DNA of 44,270 nt from the NCBI GenBank assembly GCA_020853095.1, contig JADYZN010000063.1, positions 1 through 44,270 of the forward strand, in the 5' to 3' direction. The notes below the pieces were generated by a model. The model was not told the DNA's origin and ran no database searches. It worked only from the letters and a program-made list of their open reading frames with translations. The stretch is from Phycisphaerales bacterium. GTDB lineage: Bacteria > Planctomycetota > Phycisphaerae > Tepidisphaerales > Tepidisphaeraceae. The first letter of the stretch is position 1. Every line of letters begins with the position of its first letter. The position numbers were made by a program, and so were the translations under genes. Shown one piece after another: positions 32,224 to 39,626 of the stretch.

Positions 32224-33511
32224 GGTGGGACTCCATGAGGGTCGAGGCGTTCAATCCGCCGACGGTCACGGGCGTGCCCGTACGCCGCTGGGCGGCCGAT
32301 GGCTCCCTGGGCGCATCCGGCGAAACGGCCTGCAATTCCCGTCCAATGTCAACCACCTCGGCGCTGGCGACGGCCAGGTCCGGCCGCGGAGCGTTGGGAT
32401 CGCGGGGTGTGCCATCGCGGGGGGCGAAGCTGCCGCTGGTGTGCCGAAGGGCAAGACCAAAGGCCAGCGTCCATTCGCACATCGTCCCGCGTCGATCGGC
32501 GGGGCGCATGTGGCGGGTGTCAACGCTGTACAAAGGCCGGCCGATCTCGACGGGGATCGTCAAGGCCGTGCTCAGCACGCCCTGCAACAGCCCATCGCAC
32601 GACTCGCCACCGGTCAGTCGAACTTTGGCGGGACGATGCCCGCGGAACGTGACCGAGTAATAGCGCAGACACATCGAGATTTCGCGGGATATTTCTTCCA
32701 TGGCCGGACGGGTCGCATCGATCACCGCCTGGCGAACCGAATCGCGGGATGCGGCCGCATCAACACATTCGGCCTGACGACGGCGCAACGGTTCGGCTTC
32801 ATCCGGGGAAATTCCCAGTTTTCGGGCGATGGCATCGTGAAGCTGCTGTCCGCCGATGTCCATCGGTTTGATGAAATTGATCTCGCGCCCTTTGCCGATC
32901 AGGACGTTGGTGCGCTGCCGGCCGACATCCACAAGGACGTGAACTTCCTGTTCATCCTCGCGACGGCGGATGAAGCGGTCGATCGTGCGATAAAGAGCCA
33001 GCGGCTCGGCATCCAGCGAGACGATTTGCAGCCCGCAATGGTGAACCTGCTCCAGAAATTCACTGATCTGGTCATGTCTCGCGGCCAGGACGATGACTTC
33101 CTGTTTCAAGTCCGCTCCCTGTCGAACATCCCCGGCCGGCAGGACGTGGATCCGTGCCTGATCGGAATCGAAAGGGAAGATATTTCGCGATTCAAACTGT
33201 ACGGCCGCGACCAAATCCGCCGGCGGCATGGGAGGCAGACGCAGGTTTTTGGCGTGCAGGATCGGACGAGGCAGCGCCAGCACCGCCTTGTTGCCCTTAA
33301 AATCGTTCTGCCGTCGCATCTGCCGGATCATCTCAACCGCCAACGGCATCCGAAGTTCCGAATGGTCGCGAACTTCCGGCGGAAACGACTGCCGCGCCGC
33401 GGCGACCACCGACAGCGTGTTGCCGGTCGTCTCCAGTTGCATCATCTTGATGCTGTCCTGGCCGATGTCGATGCCGATCGGCTGAAGTTGTGCGCGGGTA
33501 AGTCGAATCAT
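32216..33511 (-). CDS. pilM: PilM-like actin-fold pilus assembly protein
   Basis: A 431-residue cytoplasmic protein with the actin-like ATPase fold. QPIGIDIGQDSIKMMQL is the phosphate-1 loop, FKGNKAVLALPRP and VHVLVDVGRQRTNVLIGKG mark subdomains, and VRLTGGESCDGLLQGVL the second nucleotide loop. The last ~90 residues extend beyond the usual PilM core and are low in order (SAAQRRTGTPVTVGGL). In type II systems the PilM-PilN pair is equivalent to GspL. It is 3 bp after the GspH-like pseudopilin gene and overlaps pilN by 8 bp. Confidence 0.92.
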   Translation of the reverse strand: MIRLTRAQLQPIGIDIGQDSIKMMQLETTGNTLSVVAAARQSFPPEVRDHSELRMPLAVEMIRQMRRQNDFKGNKAVLALPRPILHAKNLRLPPMPPADLVAAVQFESRNIFPFDSDQARIHVLPAGDVRQGADLKQEVIVLAARHDQISEFLEQVHHCGLQIVSLDAEPLALYRTIDRFIRRREDEQEVHVLVDVGRQRTNVLIGKGREINFIKPMDIGGQQLHDAIARKLGISPDEAEPLRRRQAECVDAAASRDSVRQAVIDATRPAMEEISREISMCLRYYSVTFRGHRPAKVRLTGGESCDGLLQGVLSTALTIPVEIGRPLYSVDTRHMRPADRRGTMCEWTLAFGLALRHTSGSFAPRDGTPRDPNAPRPDLAVASAEVVDIGRELQAVSPDAPREPSAAQRRTGTPVTVGGLNASTLMESHHA

Positions 33512-33514
33512 GGC

Positions 33515-34048
33515 TTATTGAATTGAAATTTCCCCGGTATACGGCTCGATGGAGAGGGTCAGGGAATTGGAACCACAGGTGAGCGTGATCGACCCCGATG
33601 AGAGGACCGACGTGGTGCCGGTCCCCGAATCGTACACCCGCGGGCTGCCCATTTCATCGAACGCCAGCGTCAACTTGCCATCAAATGTCGCATCGGTCAG
33701 CGTGATTCCGGTCAGACCCGCGCTGGCGGAACTGCCGAATTTCTCAACGTAATCCGTATGGTTGATCGGATGCTGCAGGATCGTCGCCGGCGACATGGCG
33801 TCATACAAAGTGTACTTGCCGGCCACCTTGTCGAACTGGATGAAGCACAACTTCTGGTTGGTGATGGCCTGATTCTGGGCATAAATCAGGTCCGACATCA
33901 CGATGCGGGCGGCCGCGGCGACTTTCAGATCGTCGCGCGAGCTGATCGACGGCAATATCACGGCCGATGCAATCCCCAGGATCACCACGACCACGAGGAT
34001 CTCGATCAGCGTAAACCCATGTTGTGCGGATGAACGGTCTGCCATCAT
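33515..34048 (-). CDS. GspH-like minor pseudopilin
   Basis: A pseudopilin of about 177 residues with leader MMADRSSAQHG cleaved before FTLIEILVVVVILGIASAVILPSI, the methylation motif with Glu at +5. The body is a short beta domain (IVMSDLIYAQNQAITNQKLCFIQFD), the GspH pattern. Two starts are possible. The ATG at 34048 has a GGGA motif and gives a normal short leader. A GTG at 34105 overlaps the upstream stop as GTGA and would add 19 residues. I use the shorter form but coupling favours the longer. It precedes pilM. Confidence 0.88.
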   Translation of the reverse strand: MMADRSSAQHGFTLIEILVVVVILGIASAVILPSISSRDDLKVAAAARIVMSDLIYAQNQAITNQKLCFIQFDKVAGKYTLYDAMSPATILQHPINHTDYVEKFGSSASAGLTGITLTDATFDGKLTLAFDEMGSPRVYDSGTGTTSVLSSGSITLTCGSNSLTLSIEPYTGEISIQ

Positions 34049-34101
34049 ATCGATCGATCCCATGAGGCTGCGATCCGCACCCGAATCATCCGTGGTCCGG
34101 A

Positions 34102-34350
34102 TCACTTGCCTTTATTGTCATCGGGCTTTGCGGCCTTCACCTGAAGGTTGCCACCCTCTAAAAATCGAATTAAATCATCCATTTTTCCATTGAGATCCTT
34201 TAGTTGCTGGATCATCTGGATGCGCTGGGCGCCGGCGTCGGGAACCTGCGCCCCGGCCGTGGAGACATAGCCGGCGGGACTGGTCCACTGTCCGATAAGA
34301 ATCATGCACTGAAGCGCCAGAAGAATGCCGATCCATTGTCCGATTTTCAT
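34102..34350 (-). CDS. Small membrane-anchored or secreted protein in the pseudopilus operon
   Basis: An 82-residue protein with MKIGQWIGILLALQCMILIGQW, a signal peptide or single membrane anchor, then an amphipathic helix (IQMIQQLKDLNGKMDDLIRFLEGG) and a lysine-rich tail. AGGAG precedes the ATG. It is 3 bp after the GspK/PilX-like gene and overlaps the possible GTG start of the GspH-like gene. No family is recognised. Its conserved place between pseudopilin genes suggests an assembly factor or a regulator of the pseudopilus tip; this is inference. Confidence 0.7.
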   Translation of the reverse strand: MKIGQWIGILLALQCMILIGQWTSPAGYVSTAGAQVPDAGAQRIQMIQQLKDLNGKMDDLIRFLEGGNLQVKAAKPDDNKGK

Positions 34351-34353
34351 GAC

Positions 34354-35592
34354 TTACTCCTGTTTTGTGTTATTCCACGAAACCACGCGAATACGCTGGG
34401 GGACCGCCCCCACCGTGCTGAAATCCGTCACGTTGACCATGGCGGGCGTGTAGAGGATCGACACGCCGCCGAAACTGGTGGAATTTTTGATCAAGGCGTT
34501 GGATCCGAAGATGGCCGCGCCGGTGATGGTGACGCCGCTGCCGAGTGTGGTGCCGCCGAACGTGACTCCGTTGTTGGCCCAGACCAGGCCGGTGGCCAGC
34601 AATCGGGCATTCAGCCCGCTGACGTTGATTTCCTTGTCCACCATCAGGGCCGGCAGGCTGCTGGATAATCCGATGCTGGGGATGATGGTGCTGGGGATCG
34701 CACCCCGGATATTGAGCCGGCCGTTTCGCACGACCAGCGTGCCGGTGATGATCGCCGCCTGAAGCGTCAGATTGCCATCGTAGTAGTACACATGGGCGGG
34801 GTTGCCGGCACTGGCCGCCGGCGGCAATCCGGTGATGGTTCCGCCCACAACCTGACTTGTGATGTTATCGGCCTGGTAGGTGCGGCCGTTGTAGGTGTAA
34901 TTCAGATACCGGTCCATGTCCACGCCGCCGTTCTCCACTGAAGGAATCGCCATCGGCTTGGCAGGATCCAGTAAAATGAAATTGATCAGCGCCATGACGT
35001 TGCCGCCCAACGCGATAATCGGGCCGGTGAGCAGCGCGCCGGGGTCCATGTCGATGTTGCCGTTTATCTTGGCGCCGCCGACGGTAAACGACGTTCGCGC
35101 CGGCAACCGGATATAACTGCCGGCAAACGCGGCGGCCGACTCAACCTTAAATTCGTAATCCACCTGCACGTTGGCCGTCGTCACCCGTGAAAAACTCTGG
35201 CCGCCGCGCGACACCTTACCGCTGGCGGTAATTTTGTAATTGGACTGAAAACCCGTGGTGGAGACTTTCTCGATTGTGATGCTGACCGATCCATCCACCC
35301 CATCCCCCAGGCTGATGTTGTTTCCGCCGGTCCAGAATGGATCGCTCCACGCCTTGGGAGAAGCGTTGGGATACTCCAGATAATACATCGCCAGGTTCAC
35401 GCCCGATTCGGCCAGATATTCGGCCCGCGTCGCCGCCTGCGTGCTGATGGCCATCTGACCCTGCAACGCGCTGGCGGAAAGCATCCCCATCCCCATGACA
35501 CAGGCGATGCTCATCACCAGCAGCACCATGATCAGCGCCATGCCGCGCCGGCGTGCGTGAATGATCGGGTTGGATCGGGTGCGATGGTTCAT
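34354..35592 (-). CDS. PilX/GspK-like large minor pilin with beta-helix-like body
   Basis: A 412-residue protein. The N-terminus MALIMVLLVMSIACVMGMG after a basic RRRG segment fits PilX-type class III leaders, with cleavage likely after the Gly of RRRG. Residue 5 of the mature form is Met and not Glu (MALIM), as expected for the GspK/PilX group, which lacks Glu5. The body (~140-390) has repeated short beta segments (GGAKINGNIDMDPGALLTGP; GTLVVRNGRLNIRGAIP; GSGVTITGAAIFGSNALIKN) like bactofilin or beta-helix polymerising proteins. It overlaps the GspJ-like gene by 4 bp. It probably caps or decorates the pseudopilus tip. Confidence 0.8.
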   Translation of the reverse strand: MNHRTRSNPIIHARRRGMALIMVLLVMSIACVMGMGMLSASALQGQMAISTQAATRAEYLAESGVNLAMYYLEYPNASPKAWSDPFWTGGNNISLGDGVDGSVSITIEKVSTTGFQSNYKITASGKVSRGGQSFSRVTTANVQVDYEFKVESAAAFAGSYIRLPARTSFTVGGAKINGNIDMDPGALLTGPIIALGGNVMALINFILLDPAKPMAIPSVENGGVDMDRYLNYTYNGRTYQADNITSQVVGGTITGLPPAASAGNPAHVYYYDGNLTLQAAIITGTLVVRNGRLNIRGAIPSTIIPSIGLSSSLPALMVDKEINVSGLNARLLATGLVWANNGVTFGGTTLGSGVTITGAAIFGSNALIKNSTSFGGVSILYTPAMVNVTDFSTVGAVPQRIRVVSWNNTKQE

Positions 35593-36257
35593 GGCTGGGT
35601 CGTCGGCGCGTAGTTATAAGCACGAATGGCGGCGGTTCCGGCCAAAACTTCCCGGTGGCCATCGCGATCAAAGGTCAACACGTAACTGATTCCCGGCGAC
35701 GCCACGCCCTGCTTTGCCATCCGCAATCCAGCCACATCCCGCGCCAGCACCACCGACGAGACGAATGGCATGGCTTTGAACGTGGAGAAATACGCGTTGT
35801 CGTTCAGATTGGCATAGGTGACAGGCTGGTCATCCGCGAGTTGTTGTGCGGCCGTATAAGATTCCGGCCAGACCACGCGATAAAACTTCAGGGTCTTGTC
35901 GTTCGGGTCGTGCTCCAGCAGACCGATCTCCGACAATTTCATCTGGCAGTCCCCATCGCCATCGTTCATCCAGAACCCCAGCACGGCGGCCGGGTCGTTC
36001 GTGTCCGGTGTTCTCCCGGGGACCAGCAATCCATACAGCCGCGCATCGCGCAACAGCGATTGCAGACGCAGCGTGACCTGCGTGGCGCTCATCGAATCAT
36101 CCTGGATCAACTCGCTTTGCCGCCATCCGGTCGCCAAAGCCGATGCAAACGCCCCCAGCGCCACCATGACAATCGCCATGATGCACAGGCCGATCATCAA
36201 TTCAGGCAGCGTCAACCCGCGGAAGGCTCGAGATTTTCCATCATGGATAATTGTCAT
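35589..36257 (-). CDS. GspJ/PilW-like minor pseudopilin
   Basis: A 222-residue pseudopilin with leader ending KSRAFRG and mature RLTLPELMIG-like start (GLTLPELMIGLCIMAIVMVALG), Glu5 present. The body (SMSATQVTLRLQSLLRDARLYG; LKFYRVVWPESYTAAQQL) and length fit GspJ. It overlaps both neighbours: its start lies inside the last 17 bp of the GspI-like gene, and its end overlaps the PilX-like start by 4 bp (ATGA). This is the usual GspI-J-K order. Confidence 0.85.
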   Translation of the reverse strand: MTIIHDGKSRAFRGLTLPELMIGLCIMAIVMVALGAFASALATGWRQSELIQDDSMSATQVTLRLQSLLRDARLYGLLVPGRTPDTNDPAAVLGFWMNDGDGDCQMKLSEIGLLEHDPNDKTLKFYRVVWPESYTAAQQLADDQPVTYANLNDNAYFSTFKAMPFVSSVVLARDVAGLRMAKQGVASPGISYVLTFDRDGHREVLAGTAAIRAYNYAPTTQP

Positions 36258-36765
36258 TGGTCGTCCGTGCGACCAGCCGCGACAGCTTGAGCGTTCGGCC
36301 GCTGGGGGCGGTGATGGTCACGGTGATCAACGCCAGTTTCCCATCGCTGTCGGCCGGGCCTTGCGGCTGGGATCGAAATTCAACCTTCACGTCGCGTTGA
36401 TACGCCCCCGTGTCGGTCATGGCGGCCGGTTCGCCGCCGGCGGTCGTCAAATCGTCACTGCTGTCGCTGTAATTGTTGTAATCGCCCACGTCGTCGTACC
36501 CGGACCGCTGCATCTCGTTTGGGCCGAGCTTCGCCTGGCCGGTGTCCGGATCGGCAAAGGGCAACGCGGTGATTTCTTCCATCAACTGCCGGCCCAGCAT
36601 CACCATTTTGGTGTTTTCCCGCAGCATGGCCGACTGGCCATGGGCGGCGCTCATGGTCATCGCCACGCCCCCCACCGCCACCGACAATACCACCGCCGCC
36701 AGCAGCGCTTCAATCAGCGTAAACCCGCCCCGACGCCGGGTTTGAATCCGATCAGTACGACGCAT
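36241..36765 (-). CDS. GspI/PilV-like minor pseudopilin
   Basis: A 174-residue pseudopilin. The start at 36765 gives MRRTDRIQTRRRGGFTLIEALLAAVVLSVAVGGV, with cleavage after Gly14 and Glu5 present; a longer frame to 36978 runs inside the neighbouring gene and is rejected. The body (MLGRQLMEEITALPFADPD, RDVKVEFRSQPQG) fits GspI/PilV. It overlaps the end of the second GspG-like gene by 14 bp. Confidence 0.85.
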   Translation of the reverse strand: MRRTDRIQTRRRGGFTLIEALLAAVVLSVAVGGVAMTMSAAHGQSAMLRENTKMVMLGRQLMEEITALPFADPDTGQAKLGPNEMQRSGYDDVGDYNNYSDSSDDLTTAGGEPAAMTDTGAYQRDVKVEFRSQPQGPADSDGKLALITVTITAPSGRTLKLSRLVARTTNDNYP

Positions 36766-37288
36766 ACGCAACCCCGTCCTGGTCGTTGCCGGCGAGGTTC
36801 GGGATGATTTCCTGGGTCTGCGCCTTGTAAATCCAGCCGGTGGTTCCATCGGCCGTCGGCAACGCCGCGTTGTCGGCCACGATCTTGATCGAATTTTTGG
36901 CGTTGATCGGGTTCGGCGGCATCTTTTGCAAATATGGCCCAAACGGATAGGTCGCCGCCGATGCGCCGGTGGAACCACTCTCGTTGGTTCGGTTGGTCAT
37001 CTGCGACAGAAAATCGGTTTCGGTCGGGCTGGCGGATCGGCTGCCGCCGGGATATCCAGGCGGCGTATCTCGATGCTGCGCCGAATAGACGATGATCTGC
37101 GTCCGCAGATAACGCAGGTCATCCTTGAGCGTATTCTGCTTGGCCGTCTGTGAAGCGTTGGAAAACTGCGGCAGCACGATCGCCGCCAGGATGCCAAGAA
37201 TCACGACAACGATCAGGATTTCGATCAGCGTAAAGCCGCCCTTGGATCGGCCCATTCGCCATCGCGAGATGTCTGTATACCGCTTCAT
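36752..37288 (-). CDS. GspG-like pseudopilin (second copy)
   Basis: A 178-residue pseudopilin with leader MKRYTDISRWRMGRSKGG and mature FTLIEILIVVVILGILAAIVLPQFSNAS, the classic GspG start. The body has LRTQIIVYSAQHRDTPPGY and FGPYLQKMPPNPIN, the GspG pattern in which the PYLxxxPxNP loop shapes the calcium-binding end. It is larger than the first copy, with an insert rich in Ser/Thr (SRSASPTETD). It overlaps the GspI-like gene and is separated from the first GspG gene by 93 bp containing a hairpin. Confidence 0.92.
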   Translation of the reverse strand: MKRYTDISRWRMGRSKGGFTLIEILIVVVILGILAAIVLPQFSNASQTAKQNTLKDDLRYLRTQIIVYSAQHRDTPPGYPGGSRSASPTETDFLSQMTNRTNESGSTGASAATYPFGPYLQKMPPNPINAKNSIKIVADNAALPTADGTTGWIYKAQTQEIIPNLAGNDQDGVAYASY

Positions 37289-37340
37289 CCCTTAAATCCT
37301 TTTCACAACATAACCTACGTCGATCCCTCCCCATCAAGCC

Positions 37341-37367
37341 GGCCGGCGGATGACGACTCCGCCAGCC
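37341..37367. repeat. Intercistronic hairpin between the two GspG-like genes
   Basis: GGCCGGCGGA (37341-37350), loop of 7, then TCCGCCAGCC (37358-37367) form a ten-position stem with one mismatch. It sits immediately downstream of the first pseudopilin gene. It may limit read-through or protect the upstream transcript. Confidence 0.5.
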
Positions 37368-37381
37368 GCATTTCAAACACG

Positions 37382-37804
37382 TTATTCCGTGAATGCGGTG
37401 CCCGCGGCATCCGAAGTTGCCGTGATCGCACCCGTTGTCTCGTTATACACCCAGCCCACGTTGGCAGCGCCGGCCGCTGCAACGGTGCTGCTGTGCGCTA
37501 ACGGATTGACGGGGGTCGTCTGCATGTATGGACCGAAAGTCGATCCACCATACGTCGTCGTGCCGGTCAGTTCCGACCAACCCGTGCTGATCAATTTCGG
37601 CGGCACATCGCCATGCTGAAGCTTGAACAGCTCAATCTGGCTCCGCAAGGTCTGCAACTGGCTGACGACACTGCTCTTGCGGGCGTCCGAGCTGGCGTTG
37701 CTGAACTGCGGGATGACGATCGCGGCCAAAATGCCGAGGATGATCACCACGATCAAAATTTCCACGAGCGTGAAACCACGCTTTACACTGCGATACGACT
37801 TCAT
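37382..37804 (-). CDS. gspG: GspG-like major pseudopilin (first gene of the cluster)
   Basis: A 140-residue protein of normal GspG length. The ATG at 37804 has GGAGGA upstream and gives the short leader MKSYRSVKRG, then FTLVEILIVVIILGILAAIVIPQFSNAS with Glu5. The body includes LRSQIELFKLQHGDVPPKL and FGPYMQTTPVNPLAHSS, the GspG hallmark. A longer frame to 37924 is not needed. As the first gene after a 600-bp non-coding region it is likely the abundant major pseudopilin. Confidence 0.93.
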   Translation of the reverse strand: MKSYRSVKRGFTLVEILIVVIILGILAAIVIPQFSNASSDARKSSVVSQLQTLRSQIELFKLQHGDVPPKLISTGWSELTGTTTYGGSTFGPYMQTTPVNPLAHSSTVAAAGAANVGWVYNETTGAITATSDAAGTAFTE

Positions 37805-38323
37805 AGATTCCTCCACAACGAAAAGTCCTTGACTAACCATCGAGCCACACGACCCGACAGCTTCTGTTCCATCTGCACGGTTCCCAACGCGGGAACCCGC
37901 TCCTTTCTCCATGAGCCGGTTCATGCGAACCAGCCCATGAGACTAAATGATCCATCGGCGTCGCCGACGATGGACTTAACAACACCGCCCCGATTTCACC
38001 GATTGCACGCGCAAACGGACCGAAGGCGGTTCCTGCGGAGGAATCAAACGACCGATAAGAAATGCCGAATCGACGATTGACGATCCGGGAGCATCCTTTC
38101 GGCAACATCTCGATCCGTTTTCCGGACCAGATGCTTTGCGCATCACCGCACCGGCCGGACCATCCGGCCAACCTGCGATGAGCCGTACCCGATTTCACGG
38201 TCCGGCGTCGCCTCTCGACGACTTTGCCCTTGACAGGGATCCTCGCGCGGCCGATTCAAGATCAACTCGAATCAGCCACCTGTGACTTACGATTCATTTT
38301 CCCCTGAGTCAAACGGGATTATT
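37805..38323. other. Long non-coding region upstream of the pseudopilus operon
   Basis: About 520 bases without a convincing gene. It should contain the promoter for the leftward cluster, but I could not pick a clear sigma70 site. A near-perfect palindrome, CCATCGGCGTCGCCGACGAT plus two bases (37952-37973), lies about 150 bases before the first start codon and could be an operator. Short GC-rich stems also occur further right (CCGGCCGGACCATCCGGCC near 38150). Confidence 0.4.
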
Positions 38324-38412
38324 CCCTCTCCCGGTACTCCGGGGGAGGGTGGGTGTGATTCCACTCGCGGAACGCGGGGATGCCCCCTCTCCCGGTACTC
38401 CGGGGGAGGGTG
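38324..38412. repeat. Two direct copies of a palindromic repeat
   Basis: The 28-base sequence starting CCCTCTCCCGGTACTCCGGG occurs at 38324-38351 and again, identical, at 38385-38412. Each copy forms an 11-bp stem with one mismatch and a TACT loop. Such CCCTCTCCC...GGGAGGG elements are typical REP-like dispersed repeats. The pair lies between the nadC stop and the pseudopilus upstream region and may act as a boundary. Confidence 0.85.
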
Positions 38413-38438
38413 AGGGAGGGGGTCGGATGCTGGTTTAT

Positions 38439-39338
38439 TCAGCATTCAATTTCCAGCCCGATGTCCAGCGCCGGCGCTGAATGCGTGATCGCCCCCACCG
38501 CGATCCGATCCACCCCTGTTTCGGCCACCTGCCGAACCGTCTCCAACGTCACCCCGCCGCTGGCTTCAAGCAGAACCTTCCCCTTTTTCCCCGATTCATC
38601 CCGCATCCGCACCGCCTGGATCATCTTCGGGCAATCCATGTTGTCCAACAGAATCACCTGGGCGCCCTCGACTTTCAGCACCTCGCGCAACTGTTCCAGC
38701 GTGTCCACCTCAACCTCGATGAACCGATCCGGCGATTCGGCCCGGCTGCGGGCCACCGCATCGGCGACGAATCGCCCGAGTTCCTTGAGCGGCAATGGCG
38801 CCAGGTGGTTGTCCTTCACCAGCAATCCATCATAAAGCCCCATGCGATGATTAAACCCGCCCCCACACCGCACGGCATATTTATCCAGCAACCGAAACCC
38901 CGGAATCGTCTTTCGCGTGTCGTAGATTTTCGCCCCCGTCCCCTGCGCCCGCCGGACAAACCGCTGCGTCTGCGTCGCCACGCCCGACAGACGCTGCATA
39001 AAATTCAATATCACCCGCTCGGCCGACAACAGCGAACGCACCGGCCCCCGAATCCGCAACAAAGGCGTCGCCCGCGCATCGCTGTACCGCCCCTCGATGA
39101 TCTCCATGTGAAATCCCGGAATCTGCTCGGTTCGCAACCGTTCATCGTACGCCCGGCAGATCATCTCCACGATCGGCAACCCGCAGACAATCCCCACCTC
39201 CTTCTGCATCAACGTCCCCACCGCCACCGCATCCTCCGGTATCAACAACCGGCTGGTCACGTCATCCCCCCCCATGTCCTCGCGCCGGGCCAGTTCGATC
39301 AATTCACGAATGTCTGAATATGCCGGAAACCCTTCCAT
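38439..39338 (-). CDS. nadC: Nicotinate-nucleotide diphosphorylase (quinolinate phosphoribosyltransferase)
   Basis: A 299-residue enzyme of de novo NAD synthesis, converting quinolinate and PRPP to nicotinate mononucleotide. Signatures are ERVILNFMQRLSGVAT, DTRKTIPGFRLLDKYAVRCGGG, HRMGLYDGLLVKDNH, the strand EVEVDTLEQL, and near the end LLEASGGVTLETVRQVAETGVD for phosphate binding. Length is normal. GAGGTGA precedes the ATG. It lies after the antitoxin-like gene and may be the last gene of a leftward series with uvrB. No nadA or nadB is in the window. Confidence 0.96.
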   Translation of the reverse strand: MEGFPAYSDIRELIELARREDMGGDDVTSRLLIPEDAVAVGTLMQKEVGIVCGLPIVEMICRAYDERLRTEQIPGFHMEIIEGRYSDARATPLLRIRGPVRSLLSAERVILNFMQRLSGVATQTQRFVRRAQGTGAKIYDTRKTIPGFRLLDKYAVRCGGGFNHRMGLYDGLLVKDNHLAPLPLKELGRFVADAVARSRAESPDRFIEVEVDTLEQLREVLKVEGAQVILLDNMDCPKMIQAVRMRDESGKKGKVLLEASGGVTLETVRQVAETGVDRIAVGAITHSAPALDIGLEIEC

Positions 39339-39371
39339 GACTCACCTCATGCAAACTTTTCAATGGTGATT

Positions 39372-39400
39372 GTAGGGTCCGCACCCCGTGCGGACCCTAC
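39372..39400. repeat. 13-bp perfect palindrome, dispersed-repeat type
   Basis: GTAGGGTCCGCAC, loop CCC, then GTGCGGACCCTAC form a perfect stem between nadC and the antitoxin-like gene. Sequences of this GTAGGGTCCGC type are common as dispersed intergenic palindromes. It has no T-run. Confidence 0.85.
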
Positions 39401-39407
39401 TGAACCA

Positions 39408-39605
39408 TCAAATGGAGTTTTCATTATGCCGATCGCGCCGTTGTTTCATTTTCTCCAGTAATCGTGAGGTAATGTCATTAAAAACCTCATCCACATCCCG
39501 CGATTTTCCTTGATCGATTTGTTCCCTCGATCGGCGCATCGCGGCCACATCGCAGGAAAGCTGTTCTTCATGTTCTTGCTGCAATTTTGATTTTTCTGGT
39601 TGCAT
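39408..39605 (-). CDS. Small antitoxin-like protein without a toxin
   Basis: A 65-residue, highly charged, helical protein. AAMRRSREQIDQGKSRDVDEVFNDITSRL resembles the C-terminal toxin-binding helix of ParD/RelB-like antitoxins, which typically read xxGxxxxxxEVFxxLxxxL. An AGAGG ribosome site precedes the ATG. It follows uvrB by 21 bp. No toxin gene of ParE/RelE type adjoins it, since the next gene on this strand is nadC. It could also be an unrelated small regulator; the assignment rests on pattern only. Confidence 0.5.
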   Translation of the reverse strand: MQPEKSKLQQEHEEQLSCDVAAMRRSREQIDQGKSRDVDEVFNDITSRLLEKMKQRRDRHNENSI

Positions 39606-39626
39606 GAAGAGCCTCTTATCTGTGAC

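Noticed and set aside
32030-33526. Long rightward open frame of about 498 codons
   Set aside because: It is antisense to pilM and pilN, which have clear motifs and coupled overlaps; the frame has no recognisable domain.
36766-36978. N-terminal extension of the GspI-like gene
   Set aside because: The extra 71 codons lie inside the second GspG-like gene in another frame and place the prepilin leader far from the start.
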